Below the pieces are notes generated by a model, which did not search any database, was not told the DNA's origin, and worked only from the letters and a program-made list of their open reading frames with translations. A DNA stretch of 15,814 nt. It comes from JADFNO01 sp965369945 (GTDB taxonomy: Bacteria > Planctomycetota > Phycisphaerae > Phycisphaerales > SM1A02). Each line of letters opens with the position of its first letter. Position 1 is the stretch's first letter. Below are positions 7,934 through 14,709 of this stretch, piece by piece. The position numbers and the translations under genes are program-made. The stretch is from contig CBDUST010000074.1 of the NCBI GenBank assembly GCA_965369945.1, forward strand, positions 1 through 15,814. The letters run 5' to 3'.

Positions 7934-8550
7934 GGGCTGATACGTCCTCTACCTACAGGTCATCGAGAGGCGCTGGCCGGGAGGTGGCAGCCTCAACGCG
8001 AGTAGTGATCCAACCGCACCTACCAACGTGCCCAGGGCAACGAAGCCTGATTGGCGACGGGCTCGCACACCGGGCTCTGGATCTGTACGGCACCAGCGCC
8101 CATCAAGATAGCCACTAGCGATTTGGCCTTCGTTCCTCCTGCTTTCCATTGGGCTTCTTGTCTTCCCAGAGCCCGATCATTGTACACGATCCTCTCGTCG
8201 TTGCACCCAGCGAGAGCAGGCTCGCTGGCGGCCCTTGGACCGCTCTGTGGCCGTGTGTCCTGGATACCCATGGCTTCTTCGGAGCGGTTGGCCAGGATGC
8301 TGGATGCCTGGAATAAAGTCTGGGAACTATCCGCGGCAAAGATCGACCAAGGGCCTCGCCGGTCGGCACCTTGGGCGGCCCGAACCCAAAAACCTTGGTT
8401 GCAGGCGAGAAAATGTCAAAAAAATCACCACGCGACAGACACGGGGAGGGCGCAGCGAGTTAGATTTGCGACACTGCCAGCCTGGATCGGCTCCAGGTTC
8501 AACCGATATGGGCCAAGTCGGATCAGGTATCAGTCAGTAGGAGGAAGACC
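7934..8550. other. 617-bp intergenic region between divergent vgrG and the papain-like gene
   Basis: No convincing gene was found; the short open frames on both strands lack ribosome sites and look like background. Promoters for both flanking genes should lie here. On the minus strand TACAAT at 8179-8184 is a possible -10 box for vgrG, but no good -35 partner is present. A perfect 8-bp stem (8207-8214 with 8221-8228, 6-nt loop) has no T-run, so it is not a normal terminator. An A-rich patch at about 8409-8430 is the only compositional shift noticed. Confidence 0.5.
8539..8544 (+). promoter_or_regulatory. Ribosome binding site of the papain-like gene
   Basis: A perfect AGGAGG sits 6 nt before the ATG at 8551. 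It fixes this start and is one of the main reasons to trust the gene, which lacks an easily named family. Confidence 0.85.
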
Positions 8551-9333
8551 ATGCCCTCGACCCCCACCACGCGCGCTGCCGCCCAGTCACTTGTCACCGC
8601 GTTCGGCGCCCGACGCGGCGGCGGGAGATTCCCGGGGATCAGCCGAGCCGCCGTCACCTCCGCCCTTTCGCAGCGAATCGTCACTCCTGGAGACATCAGC
8701 CAAAGCGTTCTAAGCCTGTGTGGTCCGGCCGCGCTCCTGTTCACCACCGCCCGGGATGAGCCGACGCGCTACGCCCAGTTCATCATCGATCTCTACGAGA
8801 AGGGTCGGGCGAAACTCGGGAGTCTCGATATCGAGCCGGGAGTCGATGCTCGCAACTATACTCCACCGCCTTCAGTGAATGCCGCGGACTGGATCGGGCT
8901 CGCAAGCATCCGCGATTCCGCGAACTGGTTCTTCGACTACCAGTCGGCCAAGAATCAGTTCGCCGGCATAACGATGCCGAACGAGCTTCTACAGTGGTTC
9001 AGGGAAGCTGGCTACACAGAGGTGATCAACGAAACCAACACGTTCTTCAACAAGAACCGTCTGAACGCTCTGAAGGCGAGTAGCCTCTTCAACCTGGGCT
9101 ACAAGGTCTCGCTTTTCATCAACGCCAAGATGCTCAGCTCCACGGAGCAGACCGACGACTCCTCGACGCCGGATCACTGGGTCGTCCTGACGTCCGGGAT
9201 CCTGCTCGTCCCATCGGTCCGCTTCACCGTCTACACCTGGGGACGTTCACGCTATCGGGTCCCCCAGGGGAGCGCCCTTAGCGAGGACGACTTCCTCGAC
9301 AATTACTACGGATTCGTCGCCTGCCGCCGATAA
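8551..9333 (+). CDS. Papain-like cysteine protease/amidase candidate, likely T6SS effector
   Basis: The product has 260 residues and no signal peptide. I do not recognise a named family, but it shows papain-like (C39/NlpC-like) geometry. Q51 lies exactly six residues before C57 in QSVLSLCGPAALL, the spacing of the oxyanion Gln and nucleophile Cys in papain, and a second block has H209 in DHWVVLTSG. This is followed by a strand pair (LVPSVRFTVYTWGRSRYRVP) where the third catalytic residue would sit; a clear Asn or Asp is not obvious there, so the triad is incomplete on sight. Residues 120-190 are helical with YTEVINETNTFF. It is alone on the plus strand opposite vgrG, which suggests cargo delivered by that spike, acting on peptidoglycan or host protein. 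No obvious immunity gene follows. Its start is set by AGGAGG. Confidence 0.7.
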   Translation: MPSTPTTRAAAQSLVTAFGARRGGGRFPGISRAAVTSALSQRIVTPGDISQSVLSLCGPAALLFTTARDEPTRYAQFIIDLYEKGRAKLGSLDIEPGVDARNYTPPPSVNAADWIGLASIRDSANWFFDYQSAKNQFAGITMPNELLQWFREAGYTEVINETNTFFNKNRLNALKASSLFNLGYKVSLFINAKMLSSTEQTDDSSTPDHWVVLTSGILLVPSVRFTVYTWGRSRYRVPQGSALSEDDFLDNYYGFVACRR

Positions 9334-9739
9334 AGCTCGCCTACCGGATATCTCCGATCCCCAAGCCGAGGGGCAAGGAAACGGGACAGGAATGCACTGT
9401 AGAAAAGCTTGGTGGATCTCACCGGCAACAGAAGCACTACCGCTACCGGCCAGCGGTTACAGATTGGTCTCTGGTACTGGGATGAAGGGGAACCCTCCAC
9501 GACTCGCCCTGCTTTGCGGAGCCTAGGCTCCGTCGGAAAACTCTGGGATTGCGGTGGCACGGCCGTCTCGACCGTGCGTCACGGTCTCTCAGACGGGCGA
9601 GACGCCCGTCCCACCGACTTTTGCGACGGAGCCGCTAGGACTCCCACTCATCAGCTCGAGTCCGCTCGTCGTGATACATGGCGTTTCACAAGACGACCAA
9701 GGCCGCCTGTCGACATCGACTACCGTTAGATGAGCGGTT
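9334..9739. other. 406-bp region between convergent genes, mostly repeat DNA
   Basis: The region separates the ends of the papain-like gene and the LysM/TIGR02594 gene. Its centre is the inverted repeat described at 9518-9644. Open frames on either strand (9409-9729 plus, 9589-9807 minus) are translations of that repeat, with no ribosome site or protein-like composition. No immunity gene is evident. The large hairpin could act as a bidirectional transcription barrier, but it has no T-run. Confidence 0.5.
9518..9644. repeat. MITE-like nested inverted repeat, GGTGVSPV/DGRDARPT type
   Basis: The outer arms are 9518-9540 (GGAGCCTAGGCTCCGTCGG then AAAA) and 9619-9644, whose reverse complement begins GGAGTCCTAG and ends CTCCGTCGCAAAA. 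Inside them 9553-9615 is a second imperfect palindrome: GGTGGCACGGCCGTCTCG on the left pairs with the complement of GGTGGGACGGGCGTCTCG on the right. Translation of the two strands gives GGTGVSPV and DGRDARPT, peptides I associate with dispersed palindromic elements in Planctomycetota and Verrucomicrobiota. That association is from memory. No open frame in it is likely to be a gene. Confidence 0.75.
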
Positions 9740-10678
9740 CTACCTGGTTGCGGCAAAGCTCCCCGAGTCCACCTGCGCTTCAGTGTACTGGGGGAGGTCG
9801 TAAGCATCTTCCGGAACCTCGTAGTCGCTCGGGAACATGTACCCGATGATCGCGCTTTCGGGGTAATCGGAGAGTTTGACTTGGTCGCCTTGGTTGCCGC
9901 CGAGGAAGACGACCCTGCCGCCCTGTTTGCCGACGACGAAACCCACGTGCCCTTTGGTGCAACCCTCCAAGCCGGCGTTGGAAAGCCATCGAGGCGGGTT
10001 ATCCCACCAGCTCACTCTGTTGCAGTTCCATTTCTGACACGTCGCCTTGTCCTGGTGCCATTGGATCACCGCAATCGCACCATACGCCGGCCGACCTACG
10101 TCCGTCCCTTCGCGCCAAAGCTTCTTCCAGCTAATCGCCATCATGCTGTTTGTTCGCGGCTGACCGGCCTGGACCATGCACCAATTGACGAACGCCGAAC
10201 ACCAAGGTACGTCATCGTCGTCCCAGTCATCGCTTTGCGGGCGATTCGTCGATTCGACAAAGTCCACGATGCGAGGGTTGGAAGCGCTGCCGGTCGCCTC
10301 CTTGACCCCGGATTGCTGTTTGGCCACGACAAGCCAGGGCGGGTCGCTCCGGCTACCGGTGCTGGGCGTGGACCACCAGGACGGGGCGGAAGCAAGGACG
10401 TTCGTGAAGTAGCCGTAGAGATCTGTGAAGTAGCCGTAGAGGTCCGTGATGTAGTCGTCGAATCCCGCCGGTCCACTCTGCTCATTACCAACTGAGGGTC
10501 TGGAACCTCCCGTTCCGACTGGCCGGCCAAGAGCGGTGGGAATGGTGATCCGGTCACCCACATGGATGATGCTTGGATTCGTGATCTGAGGATTGGCCAG
10601 GAGGATCGTCTTCACATCAGTTCCATGCCGAGCGGCAATTCTTCCAAGGGTGTCGCCCGATCGAACTGTATGAAACAT
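9740..10678 (-). CDS. LysM and TIGR02594 (NlpC/P60-CHAP-like) peptidoglycan hydrolase, likely T6SS effector
   Basis: The product has 312 residues. Residues 2-48 are a LysM domain (FHTVRSGDTLGRIAARHGTD, then HVGDRITIP). A Ser/Gly/Pro linker contains a duplicated TDLYGYF heptad. Residues 113-282 match TIGR02594, a cysteine peptidase-like family: PPWLVVAKQQSGVKEATG, NPRIVDFVEST, DDVPWCSAFVNWC with nucleophile Cys160, GHVGFVVG with His244, and FLGGNQGDQV with Asn262 as polar third residue. It should cut peptide cross-links of the cell wall. There is no signal peptide, so delivery by the T6SS fits, with LysM as wall binder. The start ATG at 10678 is preferred because LysM begins there and GGGGAG is upstream; an ATG at 10720 abuts its own GGAG. 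No immunity gene is obvious. It is divergent from the LysM-like gene at 11302. Confidence 0.87.
   Translation of the reverse strand: MFHTVRSGDTLGRIAARHGTDVKTILLANPQITNPSIIHVGDRITIPTALGRPVGTGGSRPSVGNEQSGPAGFDDYITDLYGYFTDLYGYFTNVLASAPSWWSTPSTGSRSDPPWLVVAKQQSGVKEATGSASNPRIVDFVESTNRPQSDDWDDDDVPWCSAFVNWCMVQAGQPRTNSMMAISWKKLWREGTDVGRPAYGAIAVIQWHQDKATCQKWNCNRVSWWDNPPRWLSNAGLEGCTKGHVGFVVGKQGGRVVFLGGNQGDQVKLSDYPESAIIGYMFPSDYEVPEDAYDLPQYTEAQVDSGSFAATR
10404..10445 (-). repeat. 21-bp tandem duplication in the LysM-hydrolase linker
   Basis: Two near-identical 21-bp units (10404-10424 and 10425-10445) differ only in their last bases, and a third, more diverged copy begins at 10446. They encode the linker heptads TDLYGYF-TDLYGYF. 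The unit length is a multiple of three, so the frame is kept and only linker length changes. Confidence 0.85.
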
Positions 10679-10686
10679 GGCACGCG

Positions 10687-10692
10687 CTCCCC
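10687..10692 (-). promoter_or_regulatory. Ribosome binding site deciding the LysM hydrolase start
   Basis: GGGGAG on the minus strand lies 8 nt before the ATG at 10678. It supports that start, which places LysM at the very N-terminus, over the longer frame start at 10720. Confidence 0.65.
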
Positions 10693-10717
10693 AAGATTGT
10701 CCAGTAGACTGAACCGG

Positions 10718-10840
10718 CATCTCCCCTTCTTACCTTCACCGGGCTCCACCGCTGACTTTTGCGAGCACGAGTGTACCGCACTCCCCCGGAAACCCAAGTT
10801 CCTTATCGCTTGTTCTGGCCGGAATCGACAGTGACAGGCC
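10718..10840 (-). repeat. Repeat arm A upstream of the LysM hydrolase gene
   Basis: Read on the minus strand, this 123-bp stretch starts GGCCTGTCACTGTCGATTCC, continues with CTTGGG and CGTGCTCG, then GGTGGAGCCCGGTGA, and ends GGGGAGATG. It aligns almost without gaps to arm B at 11039-11161, with its first 21 bases nearly identical. The two arms face away from each other, each ending upstream of its own LysM gene. A local hairpin, 10807-10820 with 10837-10850 (12 of 14 positions paired), lies at its outer edge. Confidence 0.75.
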
Positions 10841-11038
10841 GGGACAAGCGCGGTACATAGGATGAATTTGTCGAACCTTTGTGGCAAAGAGAATAATCCT
10901 GACACCTGTTCATCTCCCCGATACGCCAAGTGCGAGCCGCTCACCAAACCAACAAACGACGAGGGGTGCGATTTCAATCTATCTCCCCACCCAAGCGGCC
11001 CGGCCCGGCCTGCAGACCGTCGTCTCGGGGCAGAACCG

Positions 11039-11161
11039 GGCCTGTCACCGTCGTTTCCGGCTCAAGCCAGCGCGTAGAGCTTGGGTCTCCGAAGGGCGGA
11101 TGTTACCTTCGTGCTCGGAGAGCTCGGTGGCGGAGCCGGGCGACCGTCAAGTGGGAGATGC
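11039..11161 (+). repeat. Repeat arm B upstream of the LysM-like gene
   Basis: This 123-bp plus-strand stretch begins GGCCTGTCACCGTCGTTTCC, has CTTGGG, CGTGCTCGG and GGCGGAGCCGGGCGA, and ends GGGAGATG. It is the diverged partner of arm A. Translations of both arms in the same relative frame share ACHxRFR, SCSxxS and EPG patches, so the repeat may be a decayed coding remnant or a shared leader. About 31 bp before it, at 11007, a partial copy of its first part is found. Confidence 0.75.
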
Positions 11162-11290
11162 TCTTTGTAGGTTCTTTGAGAACTTCGTCCGTCCGGGAAG
11201 CTCGATTGTTTGACCTTGTGGCGCGCTGGAAGATTAGGCTGGATGCCGACTGGATTGATGTCAGATGGAAATCCAGATCAAAGACTTGCT

Positions 11291-11296
11291 AGGAGG
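11291..11296 (+). promoter_or_regulatory. Ribosome binding site of the LysM-like gene
   Basis: A perfect AGGAGG lies 5 nt before the ATG at 11302 and fixes this start. Confidence 0.85.
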
Positions 11297-11301
11297 AAAT
11301 C

Positions 11302-11976
11302 ATGGCCATCGAACGCGCGCCTAATGGCAGCGTCGGAACTCAAGCGGATTTCAAGCGTTATCGACCGCCAAAGGATCAGGTTGCCAGGTACTACATCGCT
11401 AGACCTGGTAGGCAGGAGACGCTGGAAACGGTCGCCAGAGCGACAAACATCAATGTAAAGCAGTTACTGGCCTTTAACTTCCCCGGCACGGTCGTGCGGG
11501 GCAATATCGTACCGCCAGTGGTGAACTGGTATCTGCATCACCATGTGGAGTTCAACTGCCCCGAGACCCGTGATCGGAAGAACCGGGTCTTCCAGGGAAA
11601 CGAGAAGCTCGCGATCCCGCTCCAGACGACATACATCGAGTTCAACGAGCCGACGGTCATCGTGGGTCGTGTGTCGAAGCCGAGCGATCTGTGGCTTGGT
11701 GTAGGCGAAGCTCATTCGGGGGATCTTGTTGCGTTTGGCTATTTCAACTGGAATGCCAGGCTGTACCGTCTTGGCGCCACTCACGAAGGGGAAATAGAGT
11801 GGGTGAAACTCATGTCACATGGTTTCAAGCTCGGGGGAGGGCTTGGAGGAAGCGGCGGATTGGTCGCAGTCTTTGCACATGGTATTGACAGCGCAAGTCA
11901 GTTCGGATCCGCTTTCGCATGGGGGGACATGGACTTCGATCTGGCTCTAGGGAGGGGACCTGGGTTCTGCCCTTAA
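11302..11976 (+). CDS. LysM-like T6SS-associated protein, C-terminus frameshifted
   Basis: The product as read has 224 residues. Residues 27-60 look LysM-like (YYIARPGRQETLETVARATN, then NVKQLLAFNFPG). Next comes VVNWYLHHHVEFNCPETRD at about 73-91, a block I recall from LysM-containing proteins in T6SS vgrG clusters, then a beta-rich part (PTVIVGRVSKPSDLWLGVGE). The end is Gly-rich (FKLGGGLGGSGGLVAVF) with DMDFDLALG at about 210-218. After that the frame gives only RGPGFCP and a stop, while a coherent frame continues from 11957. A one-base insertion or a sequencing error in the run AGGGGA at 11953-11958 would explain this. The start has AGGAGG. No enzymatic motif is seen, so it could be an effector, a carrier or a structural partner. 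Confidence 0.65.
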   Translation: MAIERAPNGSVGTQADFKRYRPPKDQVARYYIARPGRQETLETVARATNINVKQLLAFNFPGTVVRGNIVPPVVNWYLHHHVEFNCPETRDRKNRVFQGNEKLAIPLQTTYIEFNEPTVIVGRVSKPSDLWLGVGEAHSGDLVAFGYFNWNARLYRLGATHEGEIEWVKLMSHGFKLGGGLGGSGGLVAVFAHGIDSASQFGSAFAWGDMDFDLALGRGPGFCP

Positions 11977-12184
11977 GGGGCTCAAAGGTGTCGGCAAAGT
12001 AGTAACGACGATCGAGAAATATGAGAAACTGAGTTACACCGGACAGGAGCTTCTCAAGAACAAGGCGTTTATCAAGAAAGGTGTGTATACGATTCCGATC
12101 CCATTCGCCGGAGCTGGAGTTCACATCTGGATCGGCCGGAAATACGCGACAACATCGTGTGTCGGCTCGGGAACAGGACTTTGA
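11957..12184 (+). pseudogene. Out-of-frame C-terminal tail of the LysM-like gene
   Basis: This frame encodes about 75 protein-like residues without a start of its own: DLGSALKGLKGVGKVVTTIE, then KYEKLSYTGQELLKNKAFIK, a hydrophobic patch YTIPIPFAGAGVHIWIG, and a stop TGA at 12182-12184. A stop in the same frame at 11948-11950 shows it cannot start upstream. Removing one G near 11954-11957 would fuse it to the upstream gene as ...LALGRDLGSALK..., giving a 293-residue product. Whether the shift is biological or an assembly error cannot be told here. Confidence 0.65.
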
Positions 12185-12364
12185 CCTGCCCGAAGATTGC
12201 TGCACCACGCTTCTAGGGTTAGACCAGCCGCAAGCCGGAGTGGGCGCGGCTTGACGGCCACGGGTGATACATCAGGCTATCCTACTGGTATGAACTACTC
12301 ATGACAGGATGAAACTTTGGCGGGACGAATAGGCGTAGTGTCCGATTCGATCGTGGGTGGAACC

Positions 12365-13945
12365 ATGCCGGGACGGATGGAATTCGAGTTTCAATTCAGC
12401 AAGACCCGGGCGCCGTTGACTTCTGCGAGCAGCGACAATCGGCCGATGCGCTTCCTGATCATGGGTGACTTCGGCGGGCGAGGCCACCGTGGACAGCTCG
12501 AGGACGCGGCCCCTCTGGGCGATCGCCCCATCATGCGCGTGGACGTTGACAACTTCGAGAACGTGATGTCTCGCGTTGCGCCACGGCTGCATCTACGCCT
12601 TGGCGGTGCATCCGGGCAAGACATGATCGTCCAGTTCGGGCAGCTCGGCGATTTTCACCCGGATGAGCTGTATGGAAAGCTGGAAGTGTTTCAGGCTCTG
12701 CGCGTGATGCGAGCGCGCCTATTGGATCCTGCAACCTTTGTCGAGGCGGCGGAGGAACTCAAAGGCCCAGCGGGAACCCAGGCAGCGTCAACTCAACCGA
12801 CTGCAAGTTCCGGCAGTTCGGAGGTAGATGCGGCTGACGGCACTGAATCAGAGTTTGAACGGCTGCTAGGAGGCAAGCCGGTGGAGTCGCAGGCGCGCCC
12901 GGGAACCAGTGGCCGCCCCGCAGCGCAGCCGGCCGGATCGCAAGCCGATGTCATACGGTTTATCAGGGACATTGTCGCGCCGCATATTCTACCGGAGACC
13001 GATCCACAGCAACGGCAATTCGTGGCGTCGATCGATGTCATGACCGCAGAGCTGATGCGCGACATCCTGCACGACCCTGACTTCCAGGCGCTGGAGTCGG
13101 CATGGCGCGCCATGCACTGGCTCGTCAGCAAGCTTGAAACAGGACAGGAACTAGGGATCTACTTGCTCGACGTGACCAGGGAGGAGTTGGCAGCGGACAT
13201 CAGCGCGGTGGGCAGCGATCTGGCGGCCTCCAAACTTCACCGGCTATTAGTGGAACAGGGTGTGCAGACGCCAGGGGGTCAGCCGTGGTCACTGCTGGTG
13301 GGCAACTTCACGTTTGGGACCGAACGGCATGACGTGGCGCTGCTGGCGGCGCTGGGGGCCATCGCCTCGCAGGCCGGTGGGCCGTTTCTCGCGCAGGCCG
13401 AGCCGGCAGTCTTCGATTGTCGCAGCCTGGTCGAGACCCCGGACCCGCGCGACTGGCGGTTCGACGATCCCGCTATCGAAGAGCGCTGGCAGGCGCTGCG
13501 CACCAGTTCCGCGGCGTCCTGGATCGGACTGGCGGTGCCGCGGGTGATGCTTCGCTTGCCGTACGGCAGCCAGACCGACCCGATTGAGCCGTTCGAATTC
13601 GAGGAACTCTCGATCCGGCGCGAACACGAGGCGTATCTCTGGGGCAACCCGGCGTTTGCGTGCGCGATGCTAATCGCGATGTCGTTCCAGGAACAGGGTT
13701 GGTCCATGCGACTGGACGACCATCTGGTTGTCGATGATCTTCCCGCACACGCTTATGAGGATGACGCGGGCGAATCGACCATGAAGCCGTGTGCAGAGGT
13801 CTTCCTCAGTGAGCGCGGCGCTGAGGCAATCTTGAGACGCGGTGTCATGCCAGTGATGAGCTATCGCAACCGAAATGCAGTTCGCGTAACGCGGTTCCAG
13901 TCCGTGGCGGACCCACCGGCACCGCTTGCCGGCCCTTGGGCATAA
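12365..13945 (+). CDS. Fused TssB-TssC-like T6SS contractile sheath protein
   Basis: The product has 526 residues. Residues 27-122 are TssB/VipA-like: MRFLIMGDFGG, VDVDNFENVMSRVAPRL at 59-75, and LGDFHPDELYGKLEVFQALR at 94-113. A low-complexity Ala/Ser/Gln/Pro linker (about 134-193) follows. Residues 195-520 are TssC/VipB-like: LESAWRAMHWLVSKLETGQE at 243-262, WSLLVGNFTFG at 308-318, DVALLAALGAIASQAGGPFL at 323-342, RLPYG at 397-401, WGNPAFACAMLIAMSFQEQG at 426-445, and the C-terminal RNAVRVTRFQSVADPP. The sheath normally uses two proteins; here both parts are one chain, and a truncated TssC of about 330 residues is short for the family (near 490). ATG 12365, with GGTGG upstream, is preferred over a TTG at 12317. 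The sheath surrounds the Hcp tube in the cytoplasm. Confidence 0.85.
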   Translation: MPGRMEFEFQFSKTRAPLTSASSDNRPMRFLIMGDFGGRGHRGQLEDAAPLGDRPIMRVDVDNFENVMSRVAPRLHLRLGGASGQDMIVQFGQLGDFHPDELYGKLEVFQALRVMRARLLDPATFVEAAEELKGPAGTQAASTQPTASSGSSEVDAADGTESEFERLLGGKPVESQARPGTSGRPAAQPAGSQADVIRFIRDIVAPHILPETDPQQRQFVASIDVMTAELMRDILHDPDFQALESAWRAMHWLVSKLETGQELGIYLLDVTREELAADISAVGSDLAASKLHRLLVEQGVQTPGGQPWSLLVGNFTFGTERHDVALLAALGAIASQAGGPFLAQAEPAVFDCRSLVETPDPRDWRFDDPAIEERWQALRTSSAASWIGLAVPRVMLRLPYGSQTDPIEPFEFEELSIRREHEAYLWGNPAFACAMLIAMSFQEQGWSMRLDDHLVVDDLPAHAYEDDAGESTMKPCAEVFLSERGAEAILRRGVMPVMSYRNRNAVRVTRFQSVADPPAPLAGPWA

Positions 13946-14628
13946 TGCCGGCCGACACACCGCTGCCCAAGATCGTGCTGCTGATGGAGGCGGCCGATCC
14001 GATTCGCTCAGCGGAACATGTCCAGCAGTAGTACGACTACGGCTTGCGTTTGCTGGGATTGACATGGTCGATGGGTACGCGCTACGCCGGAGGCAACGCC
14101 AAGCCCGGGCCGTTGACGGCGCAAGGAATCGAACTCGTCGCTGCGCTCGACGAGCTAGGCATCATTCACGACGCATCGCATTTGGCTGACGAAGCGTTGG
14201 ATGGATTGTTGGAATACGCGCACGGTCCGATTGTTGCGACGCATTCCAATTGCCGAGCCATCACCGGCGACGATCAGCGACACCTTCGCGATGACCAAAT
14301 CAAAGCGATCGGCGAACGAGGCGGCGTCATCGGCCAGAATCTGTTCTCTAAGTTCCTCGTCCCCGACGGTCGAGCGACCATCGACGATTGTGTCGCTCAC
14401 GTGCAGCACGTCTGCGAACTCATGGGTCATCGCAAAGGCGTGGGATTAGGCTCCGACGCCGATGGCGGTTTCCCAGCCAGCGCCCTGCCCGTCGATCTCG
14501 ATCACCCCCGCAAGTACCGGGCATTGCTCGACGCCCTTCGCGCCCAAGGCTGGTCGGACGCCGACCTCCAGGGTTTTACCTGGGGGAATTGGATGCGGGT
14601 TCTGGCCAAGGAGTTGCCCGCTCTTTGA
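13945..14628 (+). pseudogene. Remnant of an M19 (renal-type) dipeptidase
   Basis: The frame opened by ATG 13945 gives MPADTPLPKIVLLMEAADPI, meets TAG at 14029-14031, and continues as YDYGLRLLGLTWSMGTRYAG. Family motifs follow: HDASHLADEALDGLL, ATHSNCRA, LRDDQIKAIGERGGVIGQN, and GLGSDADGGFP. This is the C-terminal two-thirds of a peptidase M19 zinc dipeptidase. The N-terminal part with the first metal ligands (HxD) is absent, and the in-frame stop (probably TGG to TAG, since a Trp or Phe is expected there) breaks the rest. The first ATG lies in the stop codon of the sheath gene (TAATG). A shortened product from an ATG at 14044 would lack catalysis. Confidence 0.85.
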
Positions 14629-14709
14629 AGCCAAGGCTGAGGGCCCCGAGGCAAGTCAGAAGTTGTAGTGTTTGCCAATTGAACTCCCGTCTTGGATAAT
14701 CCATCACCT

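Larger units (their letters stand above)
10679..11301. other. 623-bp divergent intergenic region between the two LysM genes
   Basis: No coding gene is supported; open frames on both strands reflect the repeat arms. The region holds inverted repeat arms A and B, 198 bp apart, and should carry promoters for both flanking genes. TTGACC at 11210-11215 is -35-like for the plus-strand gene but has no good -10 partner. The remainder (10841-11038) shows nothing recognisable apart from a partial extra copy of the start of the repeat at about 11007-11038. Confidence 0.5.

Noticed and set aside
8207..8228. Perfect 8-bp stem as a terminator
   Set aside because: There is no T-run on either side and it lies upstream of both divergent genes rather than after one.
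1432..10905. Shared TCCTGACAC nonamer in two gaps (1432-1440 and 10897-10905), possible REP/RAYT trace
   Set aside because: Only nine bases match with no palindrome around either copy; too weak after searching by eye.
12228..12257. Hairpin with CAAGCC/GGCTTG as a terminator of the LysM-like gene
   Set aside because: The stem is short and interrupted, and no T-run follows.
12317..12364. TTG start extending the sheath fusion by 16 residues
   Set aside because: There is no ribosome site before the TTG, whereas the ATG at 12365 is preceded by GGTGG and gives a typical N-terminus.
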